From Roseibium algicola (GTDB taxonomy: Bacteria > Pseudomonadota > Alphaproteobacteria > Rhizobiales > Stappiaceae), in the NCBI RefSeq assembly GCF_001999245.1, contig NZ_CP019631.1, forward strand, positions 343,153 to 407,152: a stretch of 64,000 bases of DNA, in the 5' to 3' direction. The notes under the pieces were generated by a model, which did not search any database, was not told the DNA's origin, and saw only the letters and a program-made list of their open reading frames with translations. Of the stretch, positions 35,358-43,657 are shown piece after piece. A program made the translations under genes and the position numbers. Each line of letters begins with the position of its first letter. Positions within the stretch are counted from its first letter, which is position 1.

Positions 35358-36494
35358 TTACTCAAAACTCCCGGCGAAAAGCGCATTGATGTCGCCGATG
35401 ACGGATTGCGCTGTCTCACCACCTTGCAGGCCCAGGTTCAGCCGTTCTGAAGCTGCTGCCTGAAATGCCATGTAGCCCTTGTGGCGCGGACGGACCCAGG
35501 CGTTGTCCAGGGTCCGGCGGGTGTTGCGGTAAAAGTCGTTTGTCACATCATTGACGGTCTCGTCAGACCAGCCGTCCGCATGACCAGGCTGGCCACCGGC
35601 AGCTGCAAAAGGCCCGCGCTGCACTGGGCCACTTGCAATCCAGAGAGCGAAGTCTGCAGCGTTCGAGACATGGTTCGAAAATGCGGAAACGGCAATGCCG
35701 GTGCCACCAAGTGCGGAGCCCATCGGGCCGTTGTCGCCGGCAGCAGGGATATCGGCAAAGGACAAGCGTTTCGGCCTGAAGCCTTCGATACCGTAGTTGA
35801 CGTAGCCGTAGATCAGGGGAACACAGGCAATCGGGCTGTCCGTCTTGCACATCTCCTCAAAGACCGCGATCGGATCCATGCCATAGCACCGGTCAGGAAC
35901 GTGTCGCATCAGGTGCGAGATCAGCTCATAGACCGGTGCGCCGTTCTCAATCGAAACAAGCTCGCCCGGTCCTGTCGTCGTGCAGGGTGTTCCAAGGTTT
36001 GCCGACAGGGTGAAGAAGGTCATCAGCGAATGGGGCGGGCGCATCGGGATCAGCACCTTGCCCGCTTCCGCCAGTTCAAGGACTTCATCGAAGCGTGTGG
36101 GTGCCGCGCCGACGAGGTCTGCCCGATAGGCCTGGATCTGCGCGGCGGCGTCGATCGGATAGGCCCACTGGTGGCCTTCCCAGAAATAGCTTTCATAAGA
36201 ACCGCCGACACTGCCATTGGCGACGGCCTGCCGGTTTTGCGGGTCCCCGTGTCTGTCGAGTGGAGCAAGACAGTTCTGCGTGGTGATTTCGCCAACGTGC
36301 GGATGGTCGATGACGATCAGATCATACTGGCGCGCGAGATCTTCGACCGGGTAGGATTCGAAGTCCTGAAGCGAGCGCTTGTCCCAGTCGATCCCGACAC
36401 CCGTCTGCTCTTCCCAGAGCTTCGAGCAGGCAACCATGGGCTCGTAGCCGCGCGGGTGGCTCCAGGTCATTCCTTTCAGGCGAACGGCGCTCAT
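35358..36494 (-). CDS. Solute-binding-like protein without signal peptide
   Basis: A 378-residue protein with the fold of extracellular solute-binding family 1 (GMTWSHPRGYEPMVACSKLW, QYDLIVIDHPHVGEI, GWSDETVNDVTNDFYRNTRR). It begins directly with the mature-type sequence and has no hydrophobic leader. Its start overlaps the stop of the CoA-transferase gene (ATGA), so the N-terminus is constrained. A cytoplasmic binding-protein fold translated with a CoA-transferase and a MaoC hydratase is unusual; it may bind or sense a pathway acid in the cell. No permease genes are in this operon. Confidence 0.8.
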   Translation of the reverse strand: MSAVRLKGMTWSHPRGYEPMVACSKLWEEQTGVGIDWDKRSLQDFESYPVEDLARQYDLIVIDHPHVGEITTQNCLAPLDRHGDPQNRQAVANGSVGGSYESYFWEGHQWAYPIDAAAQIQAYRADLVGAAPTRFDEVLELAEAGKVLIPMRPPHSLMTFFTLSANLGTPCTTTGPGELVSIENGAPVYELISHLMRHVPDRCYGMDPIAVFEEMCKTDSPIACVPLIYGYVNYGIEGFRPKRLSFADIPAAGDNGPMGSALGGTGIAVSAFSNHVSNAADFALWIASGPVQRGPFAAAGGQPGHADGWSDETVNDVTNDFYRNTRRTLDNAWVRPRHKGYMAFQAAASERLNLGLQGGETAQSVIGDINALFAGSFE

Positions 36495-37651
36495 AGGCCG
36501 AACTCCTTCTCGATCGCGGCCGTGTGTTCGCCGACGCGCGGTGCAGCCCGGGCGATTTTCGGACGGGCGCCGTTCACTCTCAACGGGGAGCGGGTTGTCA
36601 GGATCGAGACATTGTCTTCACGCTCGACGCGCTGCAGCAGGTCCAGTCCGTTGAACCCTTCGCTTTCCAGCAGGCTATCCCAGTCGAGCACCGGCGCACA
36701 CCAGATGTCGGCGGGTTCGAAAACGGACATCCAGTCCTCGACCGTTCGTTCGGCAATCGCGCCTGCGATCAGCTTCTTGATCGTCTCGCGTTCGGAAAAC
36801 CAGACCGCCGGATCGCCGCAATAAGGCTCGAGAGCTTCCAGCTCCATCAGGTCACGCAGTTTCGGGATCGGCGTCATGGCAACCGCAATGTACCCGTCCT
36901 TTGCCTCATACACGCCGTAAGGCGCGGAGAGATAGGCATGTGCGTTGCGGAAACCGGATCGTTTCGGCATGCGCCTTCCGTCGTTGAGATAAGTGGTCAG
37001 AACCTCGAACTGGAAATCGACCAGAGCTTCGAGAAGGCTGGTCTGGACATGGCTGCCCTTGCCGGTAACACCGCGCCGGACGAGGCCAGCAAGAAGGCCT
37101 TGTGCCAGGGCGGCCCCTGCAAACATGTCGCCGACGGCAAGTCCCATCGGTACCGGGCCGTCACCGTCGTTGCCGCTGAGCCACATGAGGCCCGAACGTG
37201 CCTGGGCAAGCAGATCCTGCCCTGGGCGGGCAACCCATGGGCCGTCTTCCCCGTAACCGCTGATCGAGCCGTAGACCAGACCCGGATTGATTGCCCGTAC
37301 GGTCTCGTAGTCGAGGCCCAGCCGTTCGATCACGCCGGGCCGGAAATTCTGGACCAGCACGTCGGCCTTGGCGATCAGGCGCTTGAGACGGTCTATGTCC
37401 TCCGGCTTCTTCAAGTCGACGGCGAGGCTTTCCTTGCCGCGGTTGATGGCGTGAAAGATGGTCGAATCCCCGCCGATTTCCGTGTCGCTCAGATAGAGGC
37501 TGCGCGACAGGTCTCCGGAGCCTGGCCGTTCGATCTTGATAACGCGCGCGCCAAGATCCTGCAGGCGCAGAGTGGCATAGGGACCGGAGAGAAACTGGCT
37601 CATGTCGAGCACGGTGATCCCGGCGAGCGGTAGTTCTGAAGTGGAGTTCAT
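36491..37651 (-). CDS. Class III CoA-transferase (CaiB/BaiF family)
   Basis: A 386-residue enzyme. The N-terminal GITVLDMSQFLSGPYATLRL and LGARVIKIERPGSGDLSR are family signatures. The catalytic Asp is expected in the GLAVGDMFAGAALAQGLLAG segment. It transfers CoA between carboxylic acids. It overlaps the solute-binding-like gene and lies seven bases behind the MaoC gene, forming a three-gene operon that could activate and hydrate an unsaturated acid. Substrate unknown. Confidence 0.9.
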   Translation of the reverse strand: MNSTSELPLAGITVLDMSQFLSGPYATLRLQDLGARVIKIERPGSGDLSRSLYLSDTEIGGDSTIFHAINRGKESLAVDLKKPEDIDRLKRLIAKADVLVQNFRPGVIERLGLDYETVRAINPGLVYGSISGYGEDGPWVARPGQDLLAQARSGLMWLSGNDGDGPVPMGLAVGDMFAGAALAQGLLAGLVRRGVTGKGSHVQTSLLEALVDFQFEVLTTYLNDGRRMPKRSGFRNAHAYLSAPYGVYEAKDGYIAVAMTPIPKLRDLMELEALEPYCGDPAVWFSERETIKKLIAGAIAERTVEDWMSVFEPADIWCAPVLDWDSLLESEGFNGLDLLQRVEREDNVSILTTRSPLRVNGARPKIARAAPRVGEHTAAIEKEFGL

Positions 37652-37657
37652 GTCGGT

Positions 37658-38224
37658 TCAGGCCCGGTTTTCAGGTTCTGTCCGGTCCGCATGGGCGGCC
37701 GGATTGCGGTATTTCACAGTTTGCAGATGCTCGCAGTAGAGGACGAGTTCCCCTGCCCCCTTGAAGACTTCGTAGGACGCCCGAATGAGGCCCATCTCTT
37801 CGTATTTCGGCTTCTTGTCGAGGTTTGTCCGGACCGTATAGATCGTGTCGCCAATGAAGACCGGCTTGATGAAGCGCAGCTTGTCGTAGCCATAGGAAAA
37901 CGCGTTGACGCAGTTGGTCGCGACAAGGCCGAGGCCTGCGGAGAAGACGAACGCTCCGGCAACCAGTCTCTTGCCGAAGACCCCTTCCGTTTCTGCGAAC
38001 ATCTGGTCCTGCACATAAGGGTGAATGTCGACGACCAGCGTGTTGAAGAGGTGGCTTTCACCTTCGGCTATCGTCCGACGCAGGGAACGTATGCAATGCC
38101 CCGGCTGCCAGTCTTCGTAAAACCAGTTTTCCGAATTCCAGACCGGGATGGCCGCATGTGCCGCCGGCATATCCTTCGGCAGCGTGCTGTCGACCCCGAC
38201 CGTCGGTACGAATGACGTTTCCAT
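37658..38224 (-). CDS. MaoC-family dehydratase/hydratase
   Basis: A 188-residue hot-dog-fold protein: [39 protein letters not shown] and [20 protein letters not shown]. The AFSYGYD(R/K)(M/L)RF(V/I)KPVFIGDTI block is shared with the MaoC protein at 26149. The position of the usual Asp/His pair is altered ([14 protein letters not shown] keeps Asp and His). Start at 38224 has GGGAGGAG in front. First gene of a three-gene operon under a 10-3-10 inverted repeat. Confidence 0.85.
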   Translation of the reverse strand: METSFVPTVGVDSTLPKDMPAAHAAIPVWNSENWFYEDWQPGHCIRSLRRTIAEGESHLFNTLVVDIHPYVQDQMFAETEGVFGKRLVAGAFVFSAGLGLVATNCVNAFSYGYDKLRFIKPVFIGDTIYTVRTNLDKKPKYEEMGLIRASYEVFKGAGELVLYCEHLQTVKYRNPAAHADRTEPENRA

Positions 38225-38241
38225 GGCTCCTCCCAATTTCT

Positions 38242-38264
38242 TATGTGAATACTATATTCACATA
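38242..38264. promoter_or_regulatory. Perfect 10-3-10 inverted repeat, probable operator
   Basis: TATGTGAATA-CTA-TATTCACATA lies 17 bp upstream of the MaoC start on the minus strand. Its size and spacing fit a dimeric repressor such as IclR or GntR type. It resembles part of the sequence in front of the IclR gene at 33566. Confidence 0.65.
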
Positions 38265-38724
38265 TGATTTTTAGAAGCAAGGGCTCTGTTCTTCCCGGTG
38301 CATGACTGGAAGGCGCTAGCGCAGGCCCTGCAGGCAATTACCCAACAGCAAAGAAGCTGCAGTGAGCTGGGTGTGCCGATCCATTCAGGGAATTGTTCGG
38401 GTGCGTGCGGGGTTCGTCGGGAATGGAACCGGAAGTGCGGCATCTGTCGTTCGGGCCGAGCGTTCAGCCGGCCATCAACTCAAGGATAAAACGGTCTGGT
38501 GTGCCGCAGCAGCCAACCGCAACCGGAACTGCAGTGCACGCAGAGCCAGGCGATTGCGGTGGGTTAAGTGGGTAATGGGGAGAATGACAGCCGGGCAAGA
38601 CGGCTTGAGCGGCCATTGGCGTCAAGGCGCCGGCGAGGCTGAAGAAGAAGAACCGCGAGACTGCCAGCGATCCTGATGTGCTTTGTCGTCGTCCGTCGCG
38701 ACAAGAACAACCAGCGCCAGACGC
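38265..38724. other. Gene-free stretch of 460 bp
   Basis: No frame here has a ribosome site, a family motif or consistent coding character, and I see no repeat or RNA structure in it. It separates the CoA-transferase operon from the MarR/dioxygenase region. It could be a decayed remnant. Confidence 0.4.
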
Positions 38725-39195
38725 CTATTCGTTGGCGCTGTTCCAGCTGTTGAGGGATGCCAGGAGCCGTTCCAGGGAGGGCTTGATCCGATCCGCATCC
38801 GATTGGTTCAAGGCAGACAGCAGGGTTCTTTCGTGTTCCCTTGCCTCTTCGACCACTTCGGAGCTCAGCTTCTGTCCGGCGTCAGTCAGGTGAACGCGGA
38901 CGCGGCGGCCATCGCCCTTGTCGCTCTTGCGCACGACCAGACCACGCTTTTCCATCTGATCGACGATACGCGTCATTCTGGATTGCTCCAGAAGGGAGTA
39001 TTTCGCCAACTGCGTGATCATCAGTCCGTCCTGATCGAAAAGGCAGGCAAGAACCCGCCATTCCGGAACGCGCAGGCCCAATTCGCGCACGCGGAGGTGA
39101 AACTGGTGGCTTGCCGCTTCGCTTGATGCTGCCAGCAGATACAGCAGGTAAGAAGAAACGAATTTTTCCGGCGTCAGGGTCAACACCCCCTCCAA
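38725..39195 (-). CDS. MarR-family transcriptional regulator
   Basis: A 156-residue protein. The winged helix is LMITQLAKYSLLEQSRMTRI then VDQMEKRGLVVRKSDKGDGR, with the wing basic residues RRVRVHLTDAG. The N- and C-terminal helices form the dimer. It is divergent from the Rieske dioxygenase operon, and a 16-bp palindrome overlaps that promoter, so it most likely represses the operon until a pathway compound binds. Confidence 0.92.
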   Translation of the reverse strand: MEGVLTLTPEKFVSSYLLYLLAASSEAASHQFHLRVRELGLRVPEWRVLACLFDQDGLMITQLAKYSLLEQSRMTRIVDQMEKRGLVVRKSDKGDGRRVRVHLTDAGQKLSSEVVEEAREHERTLLSALNQSDADRIKPSLERLLASLNSWNSANE

Positions 39196-39252
39196 CTATG
39201 CACCTGTTTTCAAAGTGTCATTTATCCCGGACAGATCGGGAAAAAAAGAGGC

Positions 39253-39281
39253 TTGACTCATTTTATATGAAATTTCATATT
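39253..39281 (+). promoter_or_regulatory. Dioxygenase operon promoter overlapped by a 16-bp palindrome
   Basis: TTGACT (39253-39258), a 17-bp spacer and CATATT (39276-39281) form a plausible sigma-70 promoter. ATATGAAATTTCATAT (39265-39280) is a perfect palindrome covering the spacer and the -10, as expected for a MarR repressor site. The ribosome site AGGAGGAGG follows before the GTG at 39304. Confidence 0.7.
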
Positions 39282-39303
39282 TTTTACAGGAGGAGGCATT
39301 GCG

Positions 39304-40236
39304 GTGAAACTTGTTCTTGAAGGTGTAGAACCGGAAACCGATCAGATTCGTGTTTTCAGGTTTCGGGCGGAAGCCGGCGGGTCATTGCCGGGCTATGAGC
39401 CCGGTGCGCATGTCAAATTCGATCTCGGCCCTCTGGGCGAACGGGAGTACTCCCTGATCGACTGGCCGGAGACTGATGACCTCTATACGGTCGCGGTTCA
39501 GCGGGAAGAGAGCGGCCAGGGGGGCTCCAAGGCCATGCATGCCCTGAGCGCAGGCCAAACAATCTCCGTCAGCGAACCGAAGAACGACTTCCCGCTTGCC
39601 GAAGATGCTCCGCACGTCCTGCTTCTGGCCGGCGGCATCGGCATCACGCCGCTCATTTCGATGGCGACCCGGCTAAAATCGCAGGACCGGTCTTTCGAGC
39701 TGCATTATTCTGCACGTTCGGCTGCGCGGATGGGTTTTGCCGACAAGCTGAAGAACGCCTTCGGTGACAGCGCCCGTTTTTACCTTGACGACACGGACCC
39801 GCTCGATCTGGCCGCACTGATGAAAGCCCAGCCCTCCGGAACACATCTTTATATCTGCGGCCCGAAGGGAATGATCGATGCCGCACGCGCTGCCGCGATC
39901 GCAGCCGGACTGGCGGAAGAGGCCATTCATGTTGAACTCTTCACCGCCCCCCAGGCGCAGTCCGGCGATGCGGCATTCGAGGTGGAGGTACACAGCACGG
40001 GACAGGTTGTGACCGTCGCCCCGGACCAGACCATCATCCAGGCACTGGAAGATGCCGGCCTCGACGTCATGTATGACTGTCAGCGCGGTGACTGCGGCAT
40101 CTGCCAGACGGATGTGATCAGCGGTACGCCCGATCATCGCGACGTCGTGCTGTCGGATGCCGAGAAGGCATCGGGAAAGGTCATGCAGATTTGTGTCAGC
40201 CGCGCGAAATCCGCGCGACTTGTCCTCGATCTTTAG
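39304..40236 (+). CDS. PDR/VanB-type ferredoxin-NAD reductase of the dioxygenase
   Basis: A 310-residue iron-sulfur flavoprotein. The FMN site is REYSLIDWP, the NADH part is LLAGGIGITPLISMATRL with YICGPKGMID, and the C-terminal plant-type [2Fe-2S] domain is CQRGDCGICQTDV with the last Cys in MQICVSR. It passes electrons from NADH to the Rieske oxygenase encoded next. GTG start with AGGAGGAGG upstream. First gene of the operon. Confidence 0.92.
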   Translation: MKLVLEGVEPETDQIRVFRFRAEAGGSLPGYEPGAHVKFDLGPLGEREYSLIDWPETDDLYTVAVQREESGQGGSKAMHALSAGQTISVSEPKNDFPLAEDAPHVLLLAGGIGITPLISMATRLKSQDRSFELHYSARSAARMGFADKLKNAFGDSARFYLDDTDPLDLAALMKAQPSGTHLYICGPKGMIDAARAAAIAAGLAEEAIHVELFTAPQAQSGDAAFEVEVHSTGQVVTVAPDQTIIQALEDAGLDVMYDCQRGDCGICQTDVISGTPDHRDVVLSDAEKASGKVMQICVSRAKSARLVLDL

Positions 40237-40263
40237 GGTTTCGCATTCCAGGGAGGAGCCAGC

Positions 40264-41574
40264 ATGCAAACGGCCAGCCAAATCGCCGCTCTGTTCACGG
40301 GGCCGCAGGTGCATCGGGACGTCTACACGAGCCCGGAAATCTACAAGCTGGAAATGCAGCATCTGTTCGCAAACACCTGGGTGTTTGTCGGCCATGACAG
40401 CCAAACCCCGAACAAGGGTGACTATTTCACCACGCAGATCGGCGACCAGCCTGTCATCCAGGTGCGTCACTCCGATGGCGAAATTCACGTTCTTTACAAT
40501 CGCTGCCCGCACAAGGGCACCAAGATCGCGATCGACCGGGAAGGCAACACGGGCAAGTTCTTCCGGTGCCCCTATCACGCCTGGTCGTTCAAGACGGACG
40601 GCTGCCTGCTCGCGATCCCGCTGAAGAAAGGGTACGAGAACACCGGCTTCGAAAACACCGAGAATGCCAAGGGCATGACGGCCGTCGGAGCGGTGCGGAA
40701 CTATCGCGGTTTCGTCTTTGCCCGCCTGGCTGCCGAGGGCATCAGCTTCGAGGATTACTTCGGCGACAGCCTGAGTTCCATCGACAACATGGTCGACCGC
40801 TCGCCGAAAGGACGGCTTGAGATCGCCGGTCCGCCGCTGCGCTACATGCACAAGTGCAATTGGAAGATGCTGGTCGAAAACCAGACCGATACCTGCCACC
40901 CGATGGTCGCCCACGAAAGCTCCGCCGGAACGGCAGTGAACATCTGGAAGGAGATGGGCAACCCGGAACCGCGTCCGCCCGCGATGGAGATCATCGCGCC
41001 CTTCATGTCGCCCTACGAGTTCTTCGAGAACATGGGCATTCGTACCTGGCCGAACGGGCACGGGCATACGGGTGTGCATCATTCGATCCATTCCGACTAT
41101 TCCGCGATACCTGGCTATTTCGAGGCCTTGAGCGAAACCCACGGCGAGGAGCGCGCGAAGGAAATTCTCGGCGAGAACCGGCACAACACGGTCTATTTCC
41201 CGAACATCATGATCAAGGGACCGATCCAGCAGCTGCGCAACTTCATTCCGCTGGGGCCCGACAAGACTCTGGTCGAAAGCTACATCTACCGCCTGGTCGG
41301 GGCTCCGGACGAACTTCTGGCGCGCACCGCCATGTACAACCGGATGATCAACGCTCCGACGTCGATGGTCGGTCACGACGATCTGGAAATGTACGAGCGC
41401 GCGCAGGAAGGCCTCATGTCCAACGGCATGGAATGGGTCAACGTTCAGCGCCTCAGAACGGAAGAGGAAGACTTCGGCAAGGAGGCCGTGGAAAACGGCA
41501 CCACGGAACGGCAGATGCGCAACCAGTTCGATGCCTGGGTGAAATTCATGACAGCTACGATGGAGAATGCGTGA
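40264..41574 (+). CDS. Rieske aromatic-ring-hydroxylating dioxygenase, alpha subunit
   Basis: A 436-residue catalytic subunit. The Rieske [2Fe-2S] ligands are Cys81-Pro-His83 and Cys102-x2-His105 (CPYHAW). The mononuclear iron site is in NQTDTCHPMVAHES with bridging Asp209 and ligands His212 and His217. The stop codon overlaps the start of the beta subunit. It would insert two hydroxyl groups into an aromatic ring (or act as monooxygenase/demethylase). The substrate is not clear from sequence; downstream CoA-ester genes suggest an aromatic acid. Confidence 0.95.
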   Translation: MQTASQIAALFTGPQVHRDVYTSPEIYKLEMQHLFANTWVFVGHDSQTPNKGDYFTTQIGDQPVIQVRHSDGEIHVLYNRCPHKGTKIAIDREGNTGKFFRCPYHAWSFKTDGCLLAIPLKKGYENTGFENTENAKGMTAVGAVRNYRGFVFARLAAEGISFEDYFGDSLSSIDNMVDRSPKGRLEIAGPPLRYMHKCNWKMLVENQTDTCHPMVAHESSAGTAVNIWKEMGNPEPRPPAMEIIAPFMSPYEFFENMGIRTWPNGHGHTGVHHSIHSDYSAIPGYFEALSETHGEERAKEILGENRHNTVYFPNIMIKGPIQQLRNFIPLGPDKTLVESYIYRLVGAPDELLARTAMYNRMINAPTSMVGHDDLEMYERAQEGLMSNGMEWVNVQRLRTEEEDFGKEAVENGTTERQMRNQFDAWVKFMTATMENA

Positions 41575-42047
41575 TGGCGGTTTCCAGGGAAGAGGTCATC
41601 GACTTCATCTATGACGAAGCAAGAATGCTGGACGAGGGCCGCTATAGTGAATGGCTGTCGTTGTGGCTGGAAGACGGCCACTACTGGATGCCGCTCGACT
41701 ACAAGCAGACCGATCCGCATCTGGTGACGTCCCTGCTCTACGAGGACATGTTCATGCTGCGCTTGCGCGTGGAACGGCTGAACGGGGCCAGAACCTTCAG
41801 CCAGAAGCCCAAGAGCCGTTGTCACCATGTCATCCAGCGCCCCTTCATCGACGAGATGGACGGGGATAGGATCGTCACCAACACATCCATGCATTATGTC
41901 GAAACGCGCCTGGACGAGCAGTTTCTGCTGGCGCTGACGGCAACGCACGAACTGAAAGTGGTCGATGGCGAGATCAGGATCGCCAACAAGCGGGTCGACA
42001 TCCTCAATTGCGACGCCGCCTTCGGCAATATTCAGTTGCTGCCATGA
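41574..42047 (+). CDS. Ring-hydroxylating dioxygenase, beta subunit
   Basis: A 157-residue SnoaL/NTF2-like-fold protein that shapes the alpha3beta3 complex: EVIDFIYDEARMLDEGRYSE, WLEDGHYWMPL and CHHVIQRPFI are typical. Start ATG 41574 shares one base with the alpha stop; the longer frame upstream is a shadow. Its stop overlaps the ligase start (ATGA). Confidence 0.92.
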   Translation: MAVSREEVIDFIYDEARMLDEGRYSEWLSLWLEDGHYWMPLDYKQTDPHLVTSLLYEDMFMLRLRVERLNGARTFSQKPKSRCHHVIQRPFIDEMDGDRIVTNTSMHYVETRLDEQFLLALTATHELKVVDGEIRIANKRVDILNCDAAFGNIQLLP

Positions 42048-43657
42048 CAGCCATGACAGTTGAAACAGTTTATGAGGCCTTCGCTGCAACGGCGGAGAAA
42101 TATCCGGACCGGCCGTTTCTGAACGTTCTGCCTGGCACTGCAGATATCTACGGCATACCGCCCGGCGAGCTGACATATGGCGCCGCGCGCCAGGAAGTCG
42201 ACGCGCTTGCGCGGGACTTGATGCAGGCTGGCTATGGTGCAGGCATGCGTGTTGCCCTGCTTCTGGAAAACCGGCCCACGTTCTTCCTGCATTGGCTTGC
42301 GGTAAACCGGATCGGCGGCTCCGTTGTGCCGGTCAATCCGGACCTGAGAGCAGCGGAGCTTGAATATCTCATCGGCCACTCCGAACCGGCGTTGATCATA
42401 TCGATCGAAGACCGCCACAAGGAACTTGAGGCTGCCGTTGCCGCTGCCGGCATCAAGGCGGCCGTGATTGCCCCCGGCGACCCGGTCCCCGGGCCGCGCG
42501 ACCAGGCGGTCACCGCCCGGCCGCTGGAAGGCGAAGCCCGCGAGGCGGCTATCCTCTACACCTCGGGCACGACCGGCAAACCGAAGGGCTGCGTCCTTCC
42601 CAACACCTATTTCCTGCTTGCGGGCCGCTGGTATGCCGGTGTCGGCGGACTGGCAACGCTGACGGAGGACGGCGAGCGCATGATCACGCCCCTGCCCGTC
42701 TTCCATATGAACGCAATGGCCTATTCCTTCATGGCGATGGTCATGGTTGGCGGGTGTCTTACCGTTCTGGATCGCTTCCACCCGCGTGCGTGGTGGCAGG
42801 ACGTTGCCGCGTCCCGGGCAACCTGTCTGCATTACCTGGGCGTGATGCCGTCCATGCTGATGGGGTTCGACCCTTCCCCCGAAGAGCGTGCGCATCAGGT
42901 TCGCTTCGGCTTTGGCGCAGGCGTCGACCCGAAGCTGCAGATTGCCTTCGAGGACCGTTTCGGCTTTCCGCTGGTCGAAGCCTGGGCGATGACGGAAACC
43001 GGTGCCGGGGCAGTAATCGCCGCCTCGGGTAAAGACCGGCTGGTGGCCCAGGCAAGCATCGGCAAGCCAGGCACGGGTGTCGAATGCCGGCTTGTCGACG
43101 ACAGCGGCAGGGGGGCGGCTCAGGGTGAATTGCTGGTGCGCCACGCGGGGCCGGATCCGCGCTACGGTTTCTTCTCGGAATACTACAAGGACGCTGCCGC
43201 GACGGATGAGGCCTGGAAAGACGGCTGGTTCCATACCGGCGACATCGTCCGCCAGGGCAAAGACGGCAACCTGTTTTTTGTCGACCGCAAGAAAAACGTC
43301 ATCCGGCGGTCGGGCGAGAACATCGCCGCCGTGGAGGTGGAATCGATCCTGATGCGCCATCCCGACATCGAGGCGGCCGGTATTGCCCCTGTGCCCGACC
43401 CGGTGCGCGGCGACGAGGTGTTTGCCTGCCTGAAAGTGAAGAACCCGAGCCGAGGCAAGGCCGAGGCGATCACACGCTGGTGCCTGGAGCAGATGGCCTA
43501 TTACAAGGCGCCGGGCTACATCGCCTTTGTCGACAAGCTGCCGTTGACGCCGACCCAGAAGATCCAACGGGCCGCCTTGAAGGAATTGGCCCTGCAGCTT
43601 CTGGAGGATCCCGATACAATCGCCACCGGTCACATGAAAAAGCGGCAGGCCAGTTGA
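42044..43657 (+). CDS. AMP-dependent acyl-CoA synthetase/ligase
   Basis: A 537-residue member of the ANL family. The P-loop is ILYTSGTTGKPKGC, the adenine region EAWAMTETGAGAVI, the hinge FFVDRKKNVIRRSGENIAA and the catalytic Lys segment LPLTPTQKIQRAALKE. It activates a carboxylic acid to its CoA thioester. Within this operon it would act on the acid made after oxygenase attack. ATG 42044 overlaps the beta-subunit stop; ATG 42053 is possible. Confidence 0.92.
   Translation: MTAMTVETVYEAFAATAEKYPDRPFLNVLPGTADIYGIPPGELTYGAARQEVDALARDLMQAGYGAGMRVALLLENRPTFFLHWLAVNRIGGSVVPVNPDLRAAELEYLIGHSEPALIISIEDRHKELEAAVAAAGIKAAVIAPGDPVPGPRDQAVTARPLEGEAREAAILYTSGTTGKPKGCVLPNTYFLLAGRWYAGVGGLATLTEDGERMITPLPVFHMNAMAYSFMAMVMVGGCLTVLDRFHPRAWWQDVAASRATCLHYLGVMPSMLMGFDPSPEERAHQVRFGFGAGVDPKLQIAFEDRFGFPLVEAWAMTETGAGAVIAASGKDRLVAQASIGKPGTGVECRLVDDSGRGAAQGELLVRHAGPDPRYGFFSEYYKDAAATDEAWKDGWFHTGDIVRQGKDGNLFFVDRKKNVIRRSGENIAAVEVESILMRHPDIEAAGIAPVPDPVRGDEVFACLKVKNPSRGKAEAITRWCLEQMAYYKAPGYIAFVDKLPLTPTQKIQRAALKELALQLLEDPDTIATGHMKKRQAS

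Noticed and set aside
38298..38676. Several short plus-strand frames in the 38.3-38.7 kb gap
   Set aside because: No ribosome sites, no recognisable family, composition unlike neighbouring genes.
39673..41376. A 567-codon minus-strand frame over the reductase and Rieske alpha genes
   Set aside because: Shadow of genes whose cofactor ligands are all in place on the plus strand.
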